Below, piece by piece: positions 1 through 8,798 of a stretch of 64,000 bases of DNA (within the stretch, counting starts at the first letter, position 1; every line of letters begins with the position of its first letter). Both the position numbers and the translations under genes were made by a program. Location: positions 6,138,001 through 6,202,000 of the forward strand of contig NZ_CP030073.1 of the NCBI RefSeq assembly GCF_003261055.1, in the 5' to 3' direction. The DNA comes from Streptomyces cadmiisoli. Its GTDB lineage: Bacteria > Actinomycetota > Actinomycetes > Streptomycetales > Streptomycetaceae. A model generated the notes under the pieces. That model was not told where the DNA came from and did not search any database. It saw only the letters and a program-made list of their open reading frames with translations.

Positions 1-936
1 GTCGACGACCTCGGTGTGCGCGCCGACCGGGTCCACGTCGTCCACATCGGCGCCGACACCGACCTGTTCTCGCCGGATCCGTCGGTGGCGCGGATCCCGG
101 GCCGGATCGTCACCACCTCCAGCGCCGACGTGCCGCTCAAGGGCCTGGTCTTCCTGGTCGAGGCGCTGGCGAAGGTGCGCACCGAGCAGCCCGAGGCCCA
201 TCTCGTCGTCGTCGGCAAGCGGCCCGAGGAGGGCCCGGTCGCCCAGGCGATGCGGCGCTACGGCCTCGAAGGCGCCGTCGAGTTCGTCAAGGGCATCTCC
301 GACGCCGAACTCGTCGACCTGGTGCGCTCGGCCCAGGTGGCGTGCGTACCGTCGCTGTACGAGGGCTTCTCACTGCCCGCCGCTGAGGCGATGGCCACCG
401 GGACGCCGCTGGTCGCCACGACCGGCGGCGCCATCCCCGAGGTCGCCGGACCGGACGGGGAGACGTGCCTGGCGGTGCCGCCCGGCGACGCGGGCGCGCT
501 GGCCGCCGGCCTGAGCCGCCTGCTGGGCGACGCGGACCTGCGCGCGCGCCTCGGCGCGGCCGGACGCGAGCGGGTGCTGCGGCACTTCACCTGGGCGCGG
601 GCCGCCGAGGGCACCGTGGCCCGCTACCGGGAGGCCGTCGCCGGCTCCGGCGCCCCTGTCCGCCCGGAACGGCCCGGCCCGGTCAGCGGCCGCGCCCCGG
701 CTCGCCCGGAGGCTCCGGCCCGCACGGCGGCGGCTCAGGCGGAGGCCCGCCCGGACGCTTCGTCACCGGCCCGTGCCGGCAGTTCGGCTCCGGCCGGTAC
801 CGGGGCCACTGAAGCTCCGGTATCGCGTTCCGGGGCACCGGCACCCACCGGCTCCGCGCGCACCGCTCCCGGCCTTACCGCGCCCGCAGAAGTTGTTGAC
901 GTTGTATCCGACCGCGAAAGCAGGGCCACGTGCTGA
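1..936 (+). CDS. Glycosyltransferase family 4, 5'-truncated by the window edge
   Basis: The reading frame is open from base 1, so the start and the N-terminal acceptor-binding half lie upstream. What is visible is the C-terminal GT-B half of a family 4 glycosyltransferase: a Rossmann-like nucleotide-sugar domain and the typical E-x7-E motif in EGFSLPAAEAMATGTP (about residues 121-136), followed by GGAIPEV. Such enzymes move a sugar from an NDP-sugar to a lipid or glycan acceptor. After the fold ends (about residue 215) there is a roughly 90-residue Pro/Ala-rich tail of low complexity. The stop overlaps the next gene by 7 bases (GTGCTGA), so translation is probably coupled. Substrate cannot be read from the sequence. 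Confidence 0.88.
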   Translation, partial: VDDLGVRADRVHVVHIGADTDLFSPDPSVARIPGRIVTTSSADVPLKGLVFLVEALAKVRTEQPEAHLVVVGKRPEEGPVAQAMRRYGLEGAVEFVKGISDAELVDLVRSAQVACVPSLYEGFSLPAAEAMATGTPLVATTGGAIPEVAGPDGETCLAVPPGDAGALAAGLSRLLGDADLRARLGAAGRERVLRHFTWARAAEGTVARYREAVAGSGAPVRPERPGPVSGRAPARPEAPARTAAAQAEARPDASSPARAGSSAPAGTGATEAPVSRSGAPAPTGSARTAPGLTAPAEVVDVVSDRESRATC

Positions 937-1700
937 CCGTCGACTTCTCCCGGTTCCCGCTCGCCCCGGGCGACCGCGTCCTGGACCTCGGCTGCGGCGC
1001 GGGCCGGCACGCGTTCGAGTGCTACCGGCGCGGCGCCCGGGTCGTGGCGCTCGACCGGAACGGTGAGGAGATCCGCGAGGTCGCCCGGTGGTTCGCGGCG
1101 ATGAAGGAGGCCGGGGAGGCCCCCGAGGGCGCCACCGCGACCGCGATGGAAGGCGACGCGCTCGCGCTGCCCTTCCCCGACGAGTCCTTCGACGTCGTCA
1201 TCATCTCCGAGGTCATGGAGCACATCCCGGACGACAAGGGTGTGCTCGCCGAGATGGTCCGGGTGCTCAAGCCCGGCGGACGCATCGCGATCACCGTGCC
1301 CCGGCACGGCCCCGAGAAGATCTGCTGGGCCCTGTCCGACGCCTACCACGAGGTCGAGGGCGGCCACATCCGCATCTACAGGGCGGACGAACTGCTGGCG
1401 CGGATACGCGAGGCCGGCCTCAGGCCCTACGGCAGCCACCACGCGCACGCCCTGCACTCGCCGTACTGGTGGCTGAAGTGCGCGTTCGGCGTCGACAACG
1501 ACAAGGCCCTGCCGGTGCGCGCGTACCACAAGCTGCTGGTCTGGGACATCATGAAGAAGCCGCTGGCCACCCGGATCGCCGAGCAGGCGCTGAACCCGCT
1601 GATCGGCAAGAGCTTCGTGGCGTACGCGACCAAGCCCCACCTGCCCCGGCTCGCCGAGTCCGGCGCGCCCGCGAACTCCCCCGAGGCGGCCGCCAAGTGA
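930..1700 (+). CDS. Class I SAM-dependent methyltransferase
   Basis: 256 residues. The SAM-binding motif I is clear (VLDLGCGAGRHAFE, about residues 14-27), followed by acidic motif II at VVALDRN and a post-motif FDVVIISEVMEHIPD; this is the Methyltransf_11/UbiE-like fold. It starts at a GTG inside the end of the glycosyltransferase and its stop overlaps the next GTG, so three genes form one coupled unit. The operon context (glycosyltransferase, methyltransferase, prenyltransferase-like) suggests modification of a glycosylated lipid or natural product, but no acceptor can be named. Confidence 0.88.
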   Translation: MLTVDFSRFPLAPGDRVLDLGCGAGRHAFECYRRGARVVALDRNGEEIREVARWFAAMKEAGEAPEGATATAMEGDALALPFPDESFDVVIISEVMEHIPDDKGVLAEMVRVLKPGGRIAITVPRHGPEKICWALSDAYHEVEGGHIRIYRADELLARIREAGLRPYGSHHAHALHSPYWWLKCAFGVDNDKALPVRAYHKLLVWDIMKKPLATRIAEQALNPLIGKSFVAYATKPHLPRLAESGAPANSPEAAAK

Positions 1701-2767
1701 CCACCCCGCGGACGGAACACCTCGTCCTGCCCGGGGTCCTCACCGCCGAGCAGGCCGCCGCGACCGTCGCCGGCATCCTCGCCGTGCAGCGCGAGGACGG
1801 GGCGATCCCCTGGTTCCGCGGGCACCACCTCGACCCGTGGGACCACGTCGAGGCCGCGATGGCGCTGGACGCTGCGGGCGAGCACGAGGCCGCCGAGCGG
1901 GCCTACCTGTGGCTGGCGGCCCACCAGAACGAGGACGGCTCCTGGTACGCGGCGTACGCCGACGGCGACCCGCAGGACGTCACCGACCGCGGCCGGGAGA
2001 CCAACTTCGTCGCCTACGTCGCCGTGGGCGTCTGGCACCACTACCTCGCCACCGGCGACGACACGTTCCTGGACCGCATGTGGCCGGTCGTGTACGCGGC
2101 GGTCGAGTTCGTGCTCGTCCTGCAGCAGGCGGGCGGGCAGATCGGCTGGCGGCGCGACGACGACGGCACGCCCACCGCGGACGCGCTGCTGACCGGCAGC
2201 TCCTCCGTCCACCACGCGCTGCGCTGCGCGCTCGCCATCGCCGAACAGCGTGAGGAGCCGCAACCGGACTGGGAGTTGGCCGTCGGCACACTGCGGCACG
2301 CGATACGCCGGCACCCCGAGCGGTTCCTCGACAAGGACCGCTACTCCATGGACTGGTACTACCCGGTGCTCGGCGGCGCGCTCACGGGCGCGGAGGCCAA
2401 GTCCCGTGTGGAGGACGGCTGGGACCGCTTCGTCGTCCCCGGCCTCGGGGTGCGCTGCGTGGTGCCCAACCCGTGGGTGACCGGCGGTGAGTCGGCCGAA
2501 CTCGCTCTGGCCCTGTGGGTGATGGGCGAGTCCGACCGTGCGCTGGACGTCCTCCAGTCGATCCAGCACCTGCGCGATCCGCGGACCGGCCTGTACTGGA
2601 CGGGCTACGTCTTCGAGGACGACGCCGTCTGGCCGCGCGAGCTGACCACCTGGACGGCCGGCTCACTGCTGCTCGCCGTCGCGGCGCTCGGCGGACACGA
2701 GGCCACCTGCGCGGTGTTCGGCGGCGAGCAGCTGCCGCGGGGGCTCGACCCGGACTGCTGCGACTGA
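1697..2767 (+). CDS. Prenyltransferase/squalene-oxidase-repeat (alpha/alpha-barrel) protein
   Basis: 356 residues from a GTG that overlaps the preceding stop (GTGA). An upstream open stretch in the same frame is only a shadow of the methyltransferase. The protein has repeated helical units with QxxDGSW-like elements (LAVQREDGAIPW near the N-terminus; HQNEDGSWYAAY about residues 75-86), the pattern of prenyltransferase/terpene-cyclase repeats and six-hairpin glycosidases. It ends with a Cys-Cys-Asp tail. No DxDD cyclase motif is seen, so a cyclase activity is not supported. As third gene of the coupled operon it probably acts on the same product as the glycosyltransferase and methyltransferase. 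Confidence 0.8.
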   Translation: MTTPRTEHLVLPGVLTAEQAAATVAGILAVQREDGAIPWFRGHHLDPWDHVEAAMALDAAGEHEAAERAYLWLAAHQNEDGSWYAAYADGDPQDVTDRGRETNFVAYVAVGVWHHYLATGDDTFLDRMWPVVYAAVEFVLVLQQAGGQIGWRRDDDGTPTADALLTGSSSVHHALRCALAIAEQREEPQPDWELAVGTLRHAIRRHPERFLDKDRYSMDWYYPVLGGALTGAEAKSRVEDGWDRFVVPGLGVRCVVPNPWVTGGESAELALALWVMGESDRALDVLQSIQHLRDPRTGLYWTGYVFEDDAVWPRELTTWTAGSLLLAVAALGGHEATCAVFGGEQLPRGLDPDCCD

Positions 2768-2783
2768 CCGCCCCGGCGGGCGC

Positions 2784-3080
2784 TCAGGTCCTGCTGTGCA
2801 GCCGGCCCGCGACGGCGTGCCCCACGAACAGGTAGACCACCGCGGCCAGACCGTAGCCCGCGACGACGCGCGCCCACGCCTCGTCGAAGGTGAACAGGTC
2901 GTGCGACCAGCCCGCCAGCCAGCGCGCGACGTCGTGCACGAACTGCACGAAGTCGTTGCCGGGGTTGGCGTCCAGCAGGTACATCAGGATCCACAGGCCC
3001 AGGATGAGGGCCATGACGTCGGCGACGATCGCTATGACCGTGCCGGCCTGGTTTGCACCGTTGCGATTTCGAGGGGACAT
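2784..3080 (-). CDS. Small two-helix membrane protein, function unknown
   Basis: 98 residues. After a short basic start there are two hydrophobic segments (about residues 14-36, and 70-92, the latter VVAGYGLAAVVYLFVGHAVAG) separated by a region rich in aromatic residues. It lies convergent with the prenyltransferase-like gene. I do not recognise a named family with certainty; similar short proteins are common in Streptomyces genomes. Nothing in the sequence shows a catalytic site. Confidence 0.75.
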   Translation of the reverse strand: MSPRNRNGANQAGTVIAIVADVMALILGLWILMYLLDANPGNDFVQFVHDVARWLAGWSHDLFTFDEAWARVVAGYGLAAVVYLFVGHAVAGRLHSRT

Positions 3081-3158
3081 GCACTACGGATTGCCGCTCG
3101 CGCCCGCCTGAAACCCGGGCTCCCGCCGGCCGCGCCCCGCCATCGGGACCGGCGGGGT

Positions 3159-4169
3159 CTAGGAGTTCAGTTCCGCGAGCACCCGCAGCGTGTGCGGATC
3201 GGGGGTCAGGACCAGCAGGTCGGTCACCGGGCCCTCGCGCCACAACTCCAGCCGCCGGGCGATGCGTTCACGCGGGCCCACCAGTGAGATCTCGTCGGCG
3301 AACGCGTCCGGCACGGCCAGCACCGCCTCCTCGCGCCGCCCCGCGAGGAACAGCTCCTGGATCCGCCGCGCCTCCTCCTCGTACCCCATGCGCGCCATCA
3401 GATCGGCGTGGAAGTTGCGCTTGGCGTGTCCCATCCCGCCGATGTAGAAGCCGAGCATCGCCTTCACCGGCAGCAGCCCCTCGGTGACGTCCGCGCAGAC
3501 CCGGGCCCGTGCCATCGGCGCGACCAGGAAGCCCTCGGGCGCGCCCGCCAGGGAGGGTTCGTACACCTCGGTCCGCAGCGGCGACCAGTACAGCGGCAGC
3601 CAGCCGTCGGCGATCCGCGCGGTTTGCGCGATGTTCTTCGGCCCCTCCGCCCCCAGCAGCACGGGCAGGTCGGGGCGGAGCGGATGCGTGATGGACTTCA
3701 GCGGCCTGCCCAGCCCGGTGCCGTCCGCACCCCGGTAGGGAAGCGGGTGGAAGCGCCCGTCGAGCTCCACCGGCGCGCCGCGCCGCAGCACCTGCCGCAC
3801 CACGTCGACGTACTCCCGGGTCGCGGTGAGCGGCGAGGACGGGAACGGCCGTCCGTACCAGCCCTCCACCACCTGCGGCCCCGACAGCCCGAGCCCGAGC
3901 ATCGTCCGGCCGCCGGAGAGGTGGTCGAGGGTGAGCGCGTGCATGGCGGTGGCGGTCGGCGAGCGGGCCGCCATCTGGGCCACCGCCGTGCCCAGCCTGA
4001 TGGTCGACGTGTGGGCGGCGATCCAGGTGAGCGGGGTGAAGGCGTCCGAACCCCATGACTCAGCCGTCCACACGGAGTGGTACCCGAGCCGCTCGGCCTC
4101 CTGCGCCAGCGCCACCTGGTCGGCGGAGGGGCCGCGGCCCCAGTAGCCGAGGGCGAGTCCGAGCCGCAT
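3159..4169 (-). CDS. LLM-class F420-dependent oxidoreductase
   Basis: 336 residues, starting at the ATG with GGGAGGCGGC just upstream; an upstream extension of 18 codons lacks a ribosome site and covers the promoter. It begins MRLGLALGYWGRGPS, the first strand of a bacterial-luciferase-like TIM barrel, and continues with AESWGSDAFTPLTWIAAHT and GLGLSGPQVVEGWYG, typical of the F420-using branch (mycobacterial LLM oxidoreductases). Family role: hydride transfer with cofactor F420 to an unknown substrate. A 15-base inverted repeat lies 16 bases upstream and has a near-identical partner at 10742, see separate entry. An F420-NADP reductase gene is also in this window (52097). Confidence 0.88.
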   Translation of the reverse strand: MRLGLALGYWGRGPSADQVALAQEAERLGYHSVWTAESWGSDAFTPLTWIAAHTSTIRLGTAVAQMAARSPTATAMHALTLDHLSGGRTMLGLGLSGPQVVEGWYGRPFPSSPLTATREYVDVVRQVLRRGAPVELDGRFHPLPYRGADGTGLGRPLKSITHPLRPDLPVLLGAEGPKNIAQTARIADGWLPLYWSPLRTEVYEPSLAGAPEGFLVAPMARARVCADVTEGLLPVKAMLGFYIGGMGHAKRNFHADLMARMGYEEEARRIQELFLAGRREEAVLAVPDAFADEISLVGPRERIARRLELWREGPVTDLLVLTPDPHTLRVLAELNS

Positions 4170-4184
4170 GCCGCCTCCCACTGT

Positions 4185-4199
4185 CTGACGTAGTGTCAG
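4185..4199. promoter_or_regulatory. 15-bp inverted repeat CTGAC-N5-GTCAG (copy 1)
   Basis: CTGACGTAGTGTCAG lies immediately upstream of the oxidoreductase start. The arms are perfect five-base complements. The copy at 10742-10756 differs by one spacer base and lies before a steroid/acyl-CoA-type operon. Position and symmetry suggest an operator for a dimeric repressor; the protein is unknown. Confidence 0.6.
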
Positions 4200-4223
4200 T
4201 TTCGGGCTGCGACTGTACGACAA

Positions 4224-4253
4224 CGGCCCCCCGCCCGGAAGGGCGAGGGGCCG
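4224..4253 (-). terminator. Stem-loop terminator after the DUF5336-like gene
   Basis: CGGCCCCCCGCCC and GGGCGAGGGGCCG pair around a GGAA loop with one mismatch, just past the stop of the minus-strand gene at 4272. No T-run follows, as is usual in Streptomyces. Confidence 0.6.
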
Positions 4254-4271
4254 CGCGGACCGAGTGCGCGA

Positions 4272-5081
4272 TCAGCCGCGCTGGATGCCGCTGGTGTCCT
4301 GCAGCACACCGCGGCGGCCGTCCTGCGTCTGCGCGACCAGCGCGGCACCGCGCTGCTCGACGGCCAGATACCAGGTGCCCGGCGCCAGTTCGGCGATCGG
4401 CGACGGGGAGCCGTCCTCCGCGAACAGCGGACGCGGCACCGGCACCGCGAACCAGAACGGGGAGAACTCCCCGGCCGGCGCCTGCGGTTGGGGCTGCTGC
4501 GGCTGACCACCGAACGGCTGGCCCGGCTGCTGCCCGCCGAAGGAGGGCGGCTGCTGCGCGCCCGGGTAGCCGTAACCACCCTGCGGCTGACCGCCGTAGG
4601 GCTGCGGCGCGGCGGGGCGCGGCGCGGGGACGAGGCCCGCCTTGAGGGCCGGGACCAGCGGGGTGGCGACAGCCGCGGCGGCCATGACGAGGGTGGCGAT
4701 GAGCGCGAGGATCAGGCCCGTGCCCGCGCCGAGGCTGTCGGTGAAGCCGCCTTCGCCGTCGAAACCGCCCGCCGGGTCGAAGATGTTGCCCAGCGCGCTC
4801 CAGGCGGCGAAGACCGTGAAGGCCACGCCGAACTGGCCGAGGTCGAGACCGGCGACCTGGCGCGGCTGGGGCAGCGCCCGGGCCGCGACGACGAGCGCGG
4901 CGCCGATGATGCCCGCCAGCACGACAGAGAGCACGACCGGCCCGCTGCCCCACAGGCTGGGGATGTCGGCGCTGTCCGGAGCACCGTCGATCGAGTAGAG
5001 GTCGAGGAACGACGCGATGAACAGCAACACCGCTGCTCCGAGCACCACGCCGTCGCCTCTAGTGAGGGAGCGGATATTCAC
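4272..5081 (-). CDS. DUF5336-like four-helix membrane protein with Pro/Gln-rich tail
   Basis: 269 residues. Four hydrophobic segments lie in the first 145 residues (about 13-30, 48-69, 84-105, 122-145). They are followed by a Pro/Gly/Gln/Tyr-rich linker with repeats of the type GGQPQ/GQQPG (about 155-205), and a compact C-terminal domain beginning SPFWFAVP that resembles a small beta-rich cytosolic domain. Family resemblance is to DUF5336/34 kDa-antigen-like actinobacterial membrane proteins, function unknown. The flexible tail suggests a protein-interaction role. A terminator-like hairpin follows. Confidence 0.75.
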   Translation of the reverse strand: MNIRSLTRGDGVVLGAAVLLFIASFLDLYSIDGAPDSADIPSLWGSGPVVLSVVLAGIIGAALVVAARALPQPRQVAGLDLGQFGVAFTVFAAWSALGNIFDPAGGFDGEGGFTDSLGAGTGLILALIATLVMAAAAVATPLVPALKAGLVPAPRPAAPQPYGGQPQGGYGYPGAQQPPSFGGQQPGQPFGGQPQQPQPQAPAGEFSPFWFAVPVPRPLFAEDGSPSPIAELAPGTWYLAVEQRGAALVAQTQDGRRGVLQDTSGIQRG

Positions 5082-5236
5082 TTCAGGTCCTTCGTAGGTC
5101 GTCTCGTCGTCGGTAGAGGCGTCGCTGTCACCATGTCGCCGTAAGGCCCCGGTGTGAAGCGCGGGGGTGGCCCCTCATCGTAGGGACCCTACCGCCCGGA
5201 CGATCTCGCTGTCCGCAGCGAACGACCCACCGATCA

Positions 5237-6217
5237 CTACCCGCGCAGGAAACTCACGATTCCCTCAGAGATCCCTTGCGCCGCCTTCTGCCTCCAGGCG
5301 CCGCCGGCCAGCAGTGCCGCGTCCTTGCTATCGCGCATGTTGCCGCACTCGATGAACACCTTGGGAACCGTTGACAGATTGAGACCGCCGAGGTCCTTGC
5401 GTGTGACGAGACCGGTGCCGCCGCCCACGTAGTTGGAGGGCGCGCTGCCGGTGACGCGCAGGAAGTTGCCCGCGATGCGCTCGCCGAGGTCGCGGGACGG
5501 CCCGACGATCGGACGGGTGTCGGCGGCGCCCTGGTGGACGGCGGCGGGGAGGATCACGTGGTAGCCGCGGTTCCCGGCGGCGGAGCCGTCCGCGTGGATG
5601 GACACGACGGCGTCGGCCTTCGCGGTGTTGCCGATCCGAGCCCGCTCGTCGATGCAGGGCCCGAACGGCCGGTCGCCGTCGTGGGTCAGCTTCACCGTGG
5701 CGCCCTGCTGCTCCAGCAGCGTCCGCAGCCGGTGGGCGACGTCCAGGGTGAACTTGGCCTCCGTGTAACCGGCGTTGGTGGACGTGCCGGTCGTGTCGCA
5801 CTCCTTCAGGCCCGTGCCGATGTCCACCTTGCGGTTGATGTCGGCCGTGTGCTGGAAGTTGCCCGCGTTGTGGCCGGGGTCGATCACGACCACCTTGCCC
5901 TTGAGCGGCGCGGGGGCGCCCGGGGCCGCGGACGTGCCGGGCTTGTCGGCGGACCGGGAAGCGGTCGGAGCGGCGGTCGAGGAGGCGCTCGGGGAACCGG
6001 CCGAAGGGGAGGGCGAGGACGGGTCCGCGCCCGTCGGGGCGGGGGCCGCCTGCCCGGCCGGTCCGCCCGAGCCCTCGGAGCCGCCCACCGCCTCGTACAC
6101 CAGCCACCCCAGCAGGGCACCGGGCACGAGGGCCGCCGCGGCGACGGTCAGCGCCGCGCGACGGGAGCGGCGCGGACGGGACTGGAGGGCATCGAATTCG
6201 GGGCCTCGGTACGACAC
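5237..6217 (-). CDS. N-acetylmuramoyl-L-alanine amidase (Amidase_3), membrane-anchored or secreted
   Basis: 326 residues from a GTG (VSYRGPEFDALQ); an upstream in-frame extension covers intergenic and methyltransferase-antisense sequence and is rejected. After a basic stretch there is one hydrophobic segment (about residues 22-45, AALTVAAAALVPGALLGWLV), then a Ser/Pro/Ala-rich linker to about residue 105, then the zinc amidase domain. Metal and catalytic landmarks are visible: VVIDPGHNAG (His), TEAKFTLDVA (Glu), VVSIHADGS (His) and the late FIECGNM (Glu). The enzyme cleaves the lactyl amide between MurNAc and L-Ala in peptidoglycan, outside the membrane. It is convergent with nothing and stands alone in its transcript. 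Confidence 0.92.
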   Translation of the reverse strand: MSYRGPEFDALQSRPRRSRRAALTVAAAALVPGALLGWLVYEAVGGSEGSGGPAGQAAPAPTGADPSSPSPSAGSPSASSTAAPTASRSADKPGTSAAPGAPAPLKGKVVVIDPGHNAGNFQHTADINRKVDIGTGLKECDTTGTSTNAGYTEAKFTLDVAHRLRTLLEQQGATVKLTHDGDRPFGPCIDERARIGNTAKADAVVSIHADGSAAGNRGYHVILPAAVHQGAADTRPIVGPSRDLGERIAGNFLRVTGSAPSNYVGGGTGLVTRKDLGGLNLSTVPKVFIECGNMRDSKDAALLAGGAWRQKAAQGISEGIVSFLRG

Positions 6218-6317
6218 GCCTGCCACCCTAGCGGCCGCCCGCGCCGCGCCGCGGACACGCGCGGCCCGAAGGGCGCCGACGTGCGCCGGATGGCCGAAGG
6301 GCCGGTGCGAGCGAGGC

Positions 6318-6968
6318 TCAGATGCCGGGGCCGGTGCGCCGCAGCACCCGCAGCGAGCCGGTCGCCGAGACCTCCGTGAAGGCACCGGAGGCGAGTGCCC
6401 GCAGGTACACGCGGTAGGGGGCCTGACCGGTGAACTCGTCCAGCGGGTCGGGGAAGACGTCGTGGATGACCAGCAGCCCGCCGTCGGCCACGTGCGGGGC
6501 CCAGCCCTCGTAGTCGGCGTTCGCGTGCTCGTCGGTGTGGCCGCCGTCGACGAAGACCAGGCCGAGCGGACCGGCCCACACCTTCGCGATCTGCGGCGAG
6601 CGTCCGACCAGGGCCACCACGTGCTCCTCCAGACCCGCCCGGAACAGGGTGCGGCGGAAGGCGGGCAGCGTGTCCATCAGGCCGATCTGCGGGTCGACCG
6701 TGTCCGGGTCGTGGTAGTCCCAGCCCGGCTGCTGCTCCTCGCTGCCGCGGTGGTGGTCGACGGTGAGCGCGCTCACCCCGGCGGCGCGGGCCGCGTCGGC
6801 GAGCAGGACCGTGGAGCGGCCGCAGTAGGTGCCGACCTCCAGCAGCGGCAGCCCGAGCCGTCCGGCGTCGACGGCCGCCGTGTACAGCGCGAGCCCCTCG
6901 TCCACGGGCATGAACCCCTTCGCGATCTCGAACGCGGCCAGGATCTCCGGCTCGGGCGCCGCGGTCAT
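6318..6968 (-). CDS. Class I SAM methyltransferase (Methyltransf_24 type)
   Basis: 216 residues from the ATG preceded by GAGAGGA; 13 upstream in-frame codons lack a ribosome site. Motif I is LLEVGTYCGRSTVLLA, followed by ALTVDHHRGS and the strand-4 region GLVFVDGGHTDEHAN, with LLVIHDVF later. This is the small catechol-O-methyltransferase-like family Methyltransf_24, often linked to sugar or cephalosporin-hydroxylase-type modification. Substrate unknown. It lies between the amidase and an MFS exporter, separated from the latter by a strong hairpin. Confidence 0.82.
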   Translation of the reverse strand: MTAAPEPEILAAFEIAKGFMPVDEGLALYTAAVDAGRLGLPLLEVGTYCGRSTVLLADAARAAGVSALTVDHHRGSEEQQPGWDYHDPDTVDPQIGLMDTLPAFRRTLFRAGLEEHVVALVGRSPQIAKVWAGPLGLVFVDGGHTDEHANADYEGWAPHVADGGLLVIHDVFPDPLDEFTGQAPYRVYLRALASGAFTEVSATGSLRVLRRTGPGI

Positions 6969-7010
6969 GGGGGTCCTCTCGGTCGTACGGGTGGCTCGGC
7001 GGCCCATGCT

Positions 7011-7048
7011 GCCGTACCCCCCGCCGGCCGGGCGACGGGGGGTACGGC
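7011..7048 (-). terminator. Hairpin terminator after the MFS gene
   Basis: GCCGTACCCCCC (7011-7022) and GGGGGGTACGGC (7037-7048) are perfect 12-base complements around a 14-base loop, just downstream of the minus-strand MFS gene and before the methyltransferase. Confidence 0.75.
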
Positions 7049-7058
7049 GGGGGAGGGC

Positions 7059-8798
7059 TCAGGCGGTGACCGGCTCGCCCGGCAGGGACAGGTCCCGGTC
7101 GACCGGGCGGTCGTCGCCGGAGTGGGACACCGAGGAGGCGAGGGGGTGGTGGCCCGGCGCCGTCGCGGCGAGGACGTAGGCGCCCTCGGCGGGGACGGCG
7201 AGCGCGTAGCTGCCGTCGGCGGCGGACACGGCCGTGCCCGCGTGGCGGCCCCGGCGGTCGATCAGGGTGACCCGGGCGCGGGCGACCGGGCTGCCGTCGG
7301 GGGCCAGGACCCGGCCGCGGAATCCGCGCAGCGCCGGCTCGGCGAGCTCCGGAACGCCGGCCTCGGATCCGGCGGCCGGCAGCGGCGCCGTCTGCTGCCG
7401 GGGCTGCCGGGGCAGGCACAGGGCCAGCGCCAGACCGATGGCGACGGCGGCCGTGGCGATCAGGAACGAGACGCGGAAGCCCTGCATCGTCGGGATCTCG
7501 ACGCCGCCCACGGTGTCCGAGGTGTTCGCCAGCACCATGCCGATGACGGCGCTGGAGACCGAGGTGCCGATCGACCGCATCAGTGTGTTGAGGCCGTTCG
7601 CCGCGCCCGTCTCGGAGGCGGGAACGGCGCCGATGATCAGCGCGGGGAGGGAGGAGTAGGCCAGACCGATGCCGGCGCCCAGGACCACCGAGACGACCAG
7701 GGTCTGCCAGGCGGCGCTCAGCAGGAACTGCCCGGCGCCGTAGCCGATGCCGATCACCAGCAGGCCGAGGATCAGCGTGGTCTTCGGGCCGTACTTCGCC
7801 GAGAGGCGGGCGTAGACCGGGGCGGTGAACATCATCGTCAGGCCGAGCGGCGCGACCAGCAGGCCCGCGACGACCATCGACTGGCCGAGGCCGTAGCCGG
7901 TGGCGGAGGGCAGCTGGAGCAGCTGGGGCAGGACGAGCGAGACGACGAAGAACGAGACGCCGACCATGATCGAGGCGAGGTTGGTGAACAGGACCGCGGG
8001 CCGGGCCGTGGTCCGCAGGTCCACCAGCGGGGCCCGCAACCGCAGTTCCATCGCACCCCACAGCAGGAGGACGACGACCGAGGCGGCGAACAGACCGAGC
8101 GTGGTGCCGGAGGTCCAGCCCCAGTCGCTGCCCTTGGTGATCGGCAGCAGGAACAGGACGAGACCGGCGGACAGGCCGAGCGCGCCCGGCAGGTCGAAGG
8201 AGCCCTCGGCGCGCACCGGGGACTCGGGTACGAGCAGGAGCGTGGCGGCTATGGACAGCACGCCGAGGCCCGCCGCGCCGTAGAAGAGGGTGTGCCAGTC
8301 GGCGTACTGCGCGACCAGGGCCGCGGCGGGCAGCGCCAGTCCGCCGCCGACGCCGATCGAGGAGCTCATCAGCCCCATCGCCGAGCCGAGCCGCTCGCGC
8401 GGCAGGGTGTCGCGCATCAGACCGATGCCGAGGGGGATCGCGCCCATCGCGAAGCCCTGGAGCGCGCGCCCGGCGATCATCGGCAGCAGCTCGCTGGTCA
8501 GTGCGCTGACCAGGGCCCCGACCACCATCACGGCGAGGCTGGCGATCAGCATGCGCCGCTTGCCGTACAGGTCGCCGAGCCGGCCCATGATCGGGGTGGC
8601 CACGGCGCCGGAGAGCAGGGTCGAGGTGAGGACCCAGGTCGCGTTGCTGGGTTCCGTGTCCAGCAGCTGCGGCAGGTCCTTGATGACCGGGACGAGCAGG
8701 GTCTGCATCACCGCGACCACGATGCCCGCGAAGGCGAGGACGGGGACGACGCCCCCGCCTGCTCTCCGGGCGGGCTGGTCGGTCGACGTGAGCGTCAT
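7059..8798 (-). CDS. DHA2-type MFS exporter with C-terminal carboxypeptidase-regulatory-like domain
   Basis: 579 residues. The first about 465 residues form a 14-helix drug:proton antiporter with the motif A region MGRLGDLYGKRR (about 72-83) and motif C-like segment in helix 5. Unlike most family members it continues for about 115 residues past the last helix: a short linker and then a beta-sandwich carboxypeptidase-regulatory-like unit (GRVLAPDGSPVARARVTLI, AADGSYALAVPAEGAYVLAA). That unit in other proteins is a transthyretin-like binding or spacer fold; here it would lie in the cytoplasm if 14 helices are correct. No regulator gene is adjacent; a second MFS gene is divergent. Confidence 0.88.
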   Translation of the reverse strand: MTLTSTDQPARRAGGGVVPVLAFAGIVVAVMQTLLVPVIKDLPQLLDTEPSNATWVLTSTLLSGAVATPIMGRLGDLYGKRRMLIASLAVMVVGALVSALTSELLPMIAGRALQGFAMGAIPLGIGLMRDTLPRERLGSAMGLMSSSIGVGGGLALPAAALVAQYADWHTLFYGAAGLGVLSIAATLLLVPESPVRAEGSFDLPGALGLSAGLVLFLLPITKGSDWGWTSGTTLGLFAASVVVLLLWGAMELRLRAPLVDLRTTARPAVLFTNLASIMVGVSFFVVSLVLPQLLQLPSATGYGLGQSMVVAGLLVAPLGLTMMFTAPVYARLSAKYGPKTTLILGLLVIGIGYGAGQFLLSAAWQTLVVSVVLGAGIGLAYSSLPALIIGAVPASETGAANGLNTLMRSIGTSVSSAVIGMVLANTSDTVGGVEIPTMQGFRVSFLIATAAVAIGLALALCLPRQPRQQTAPLPAAGSEAGVPELAEPALRGFRGRVLAPDGSPVARARVTLIDRRGRHAGTAVSAADGSYALAVPAEGAYVLAATAPGHHPLASSVSHSGDDRPVDRDLSLPGEPVTA

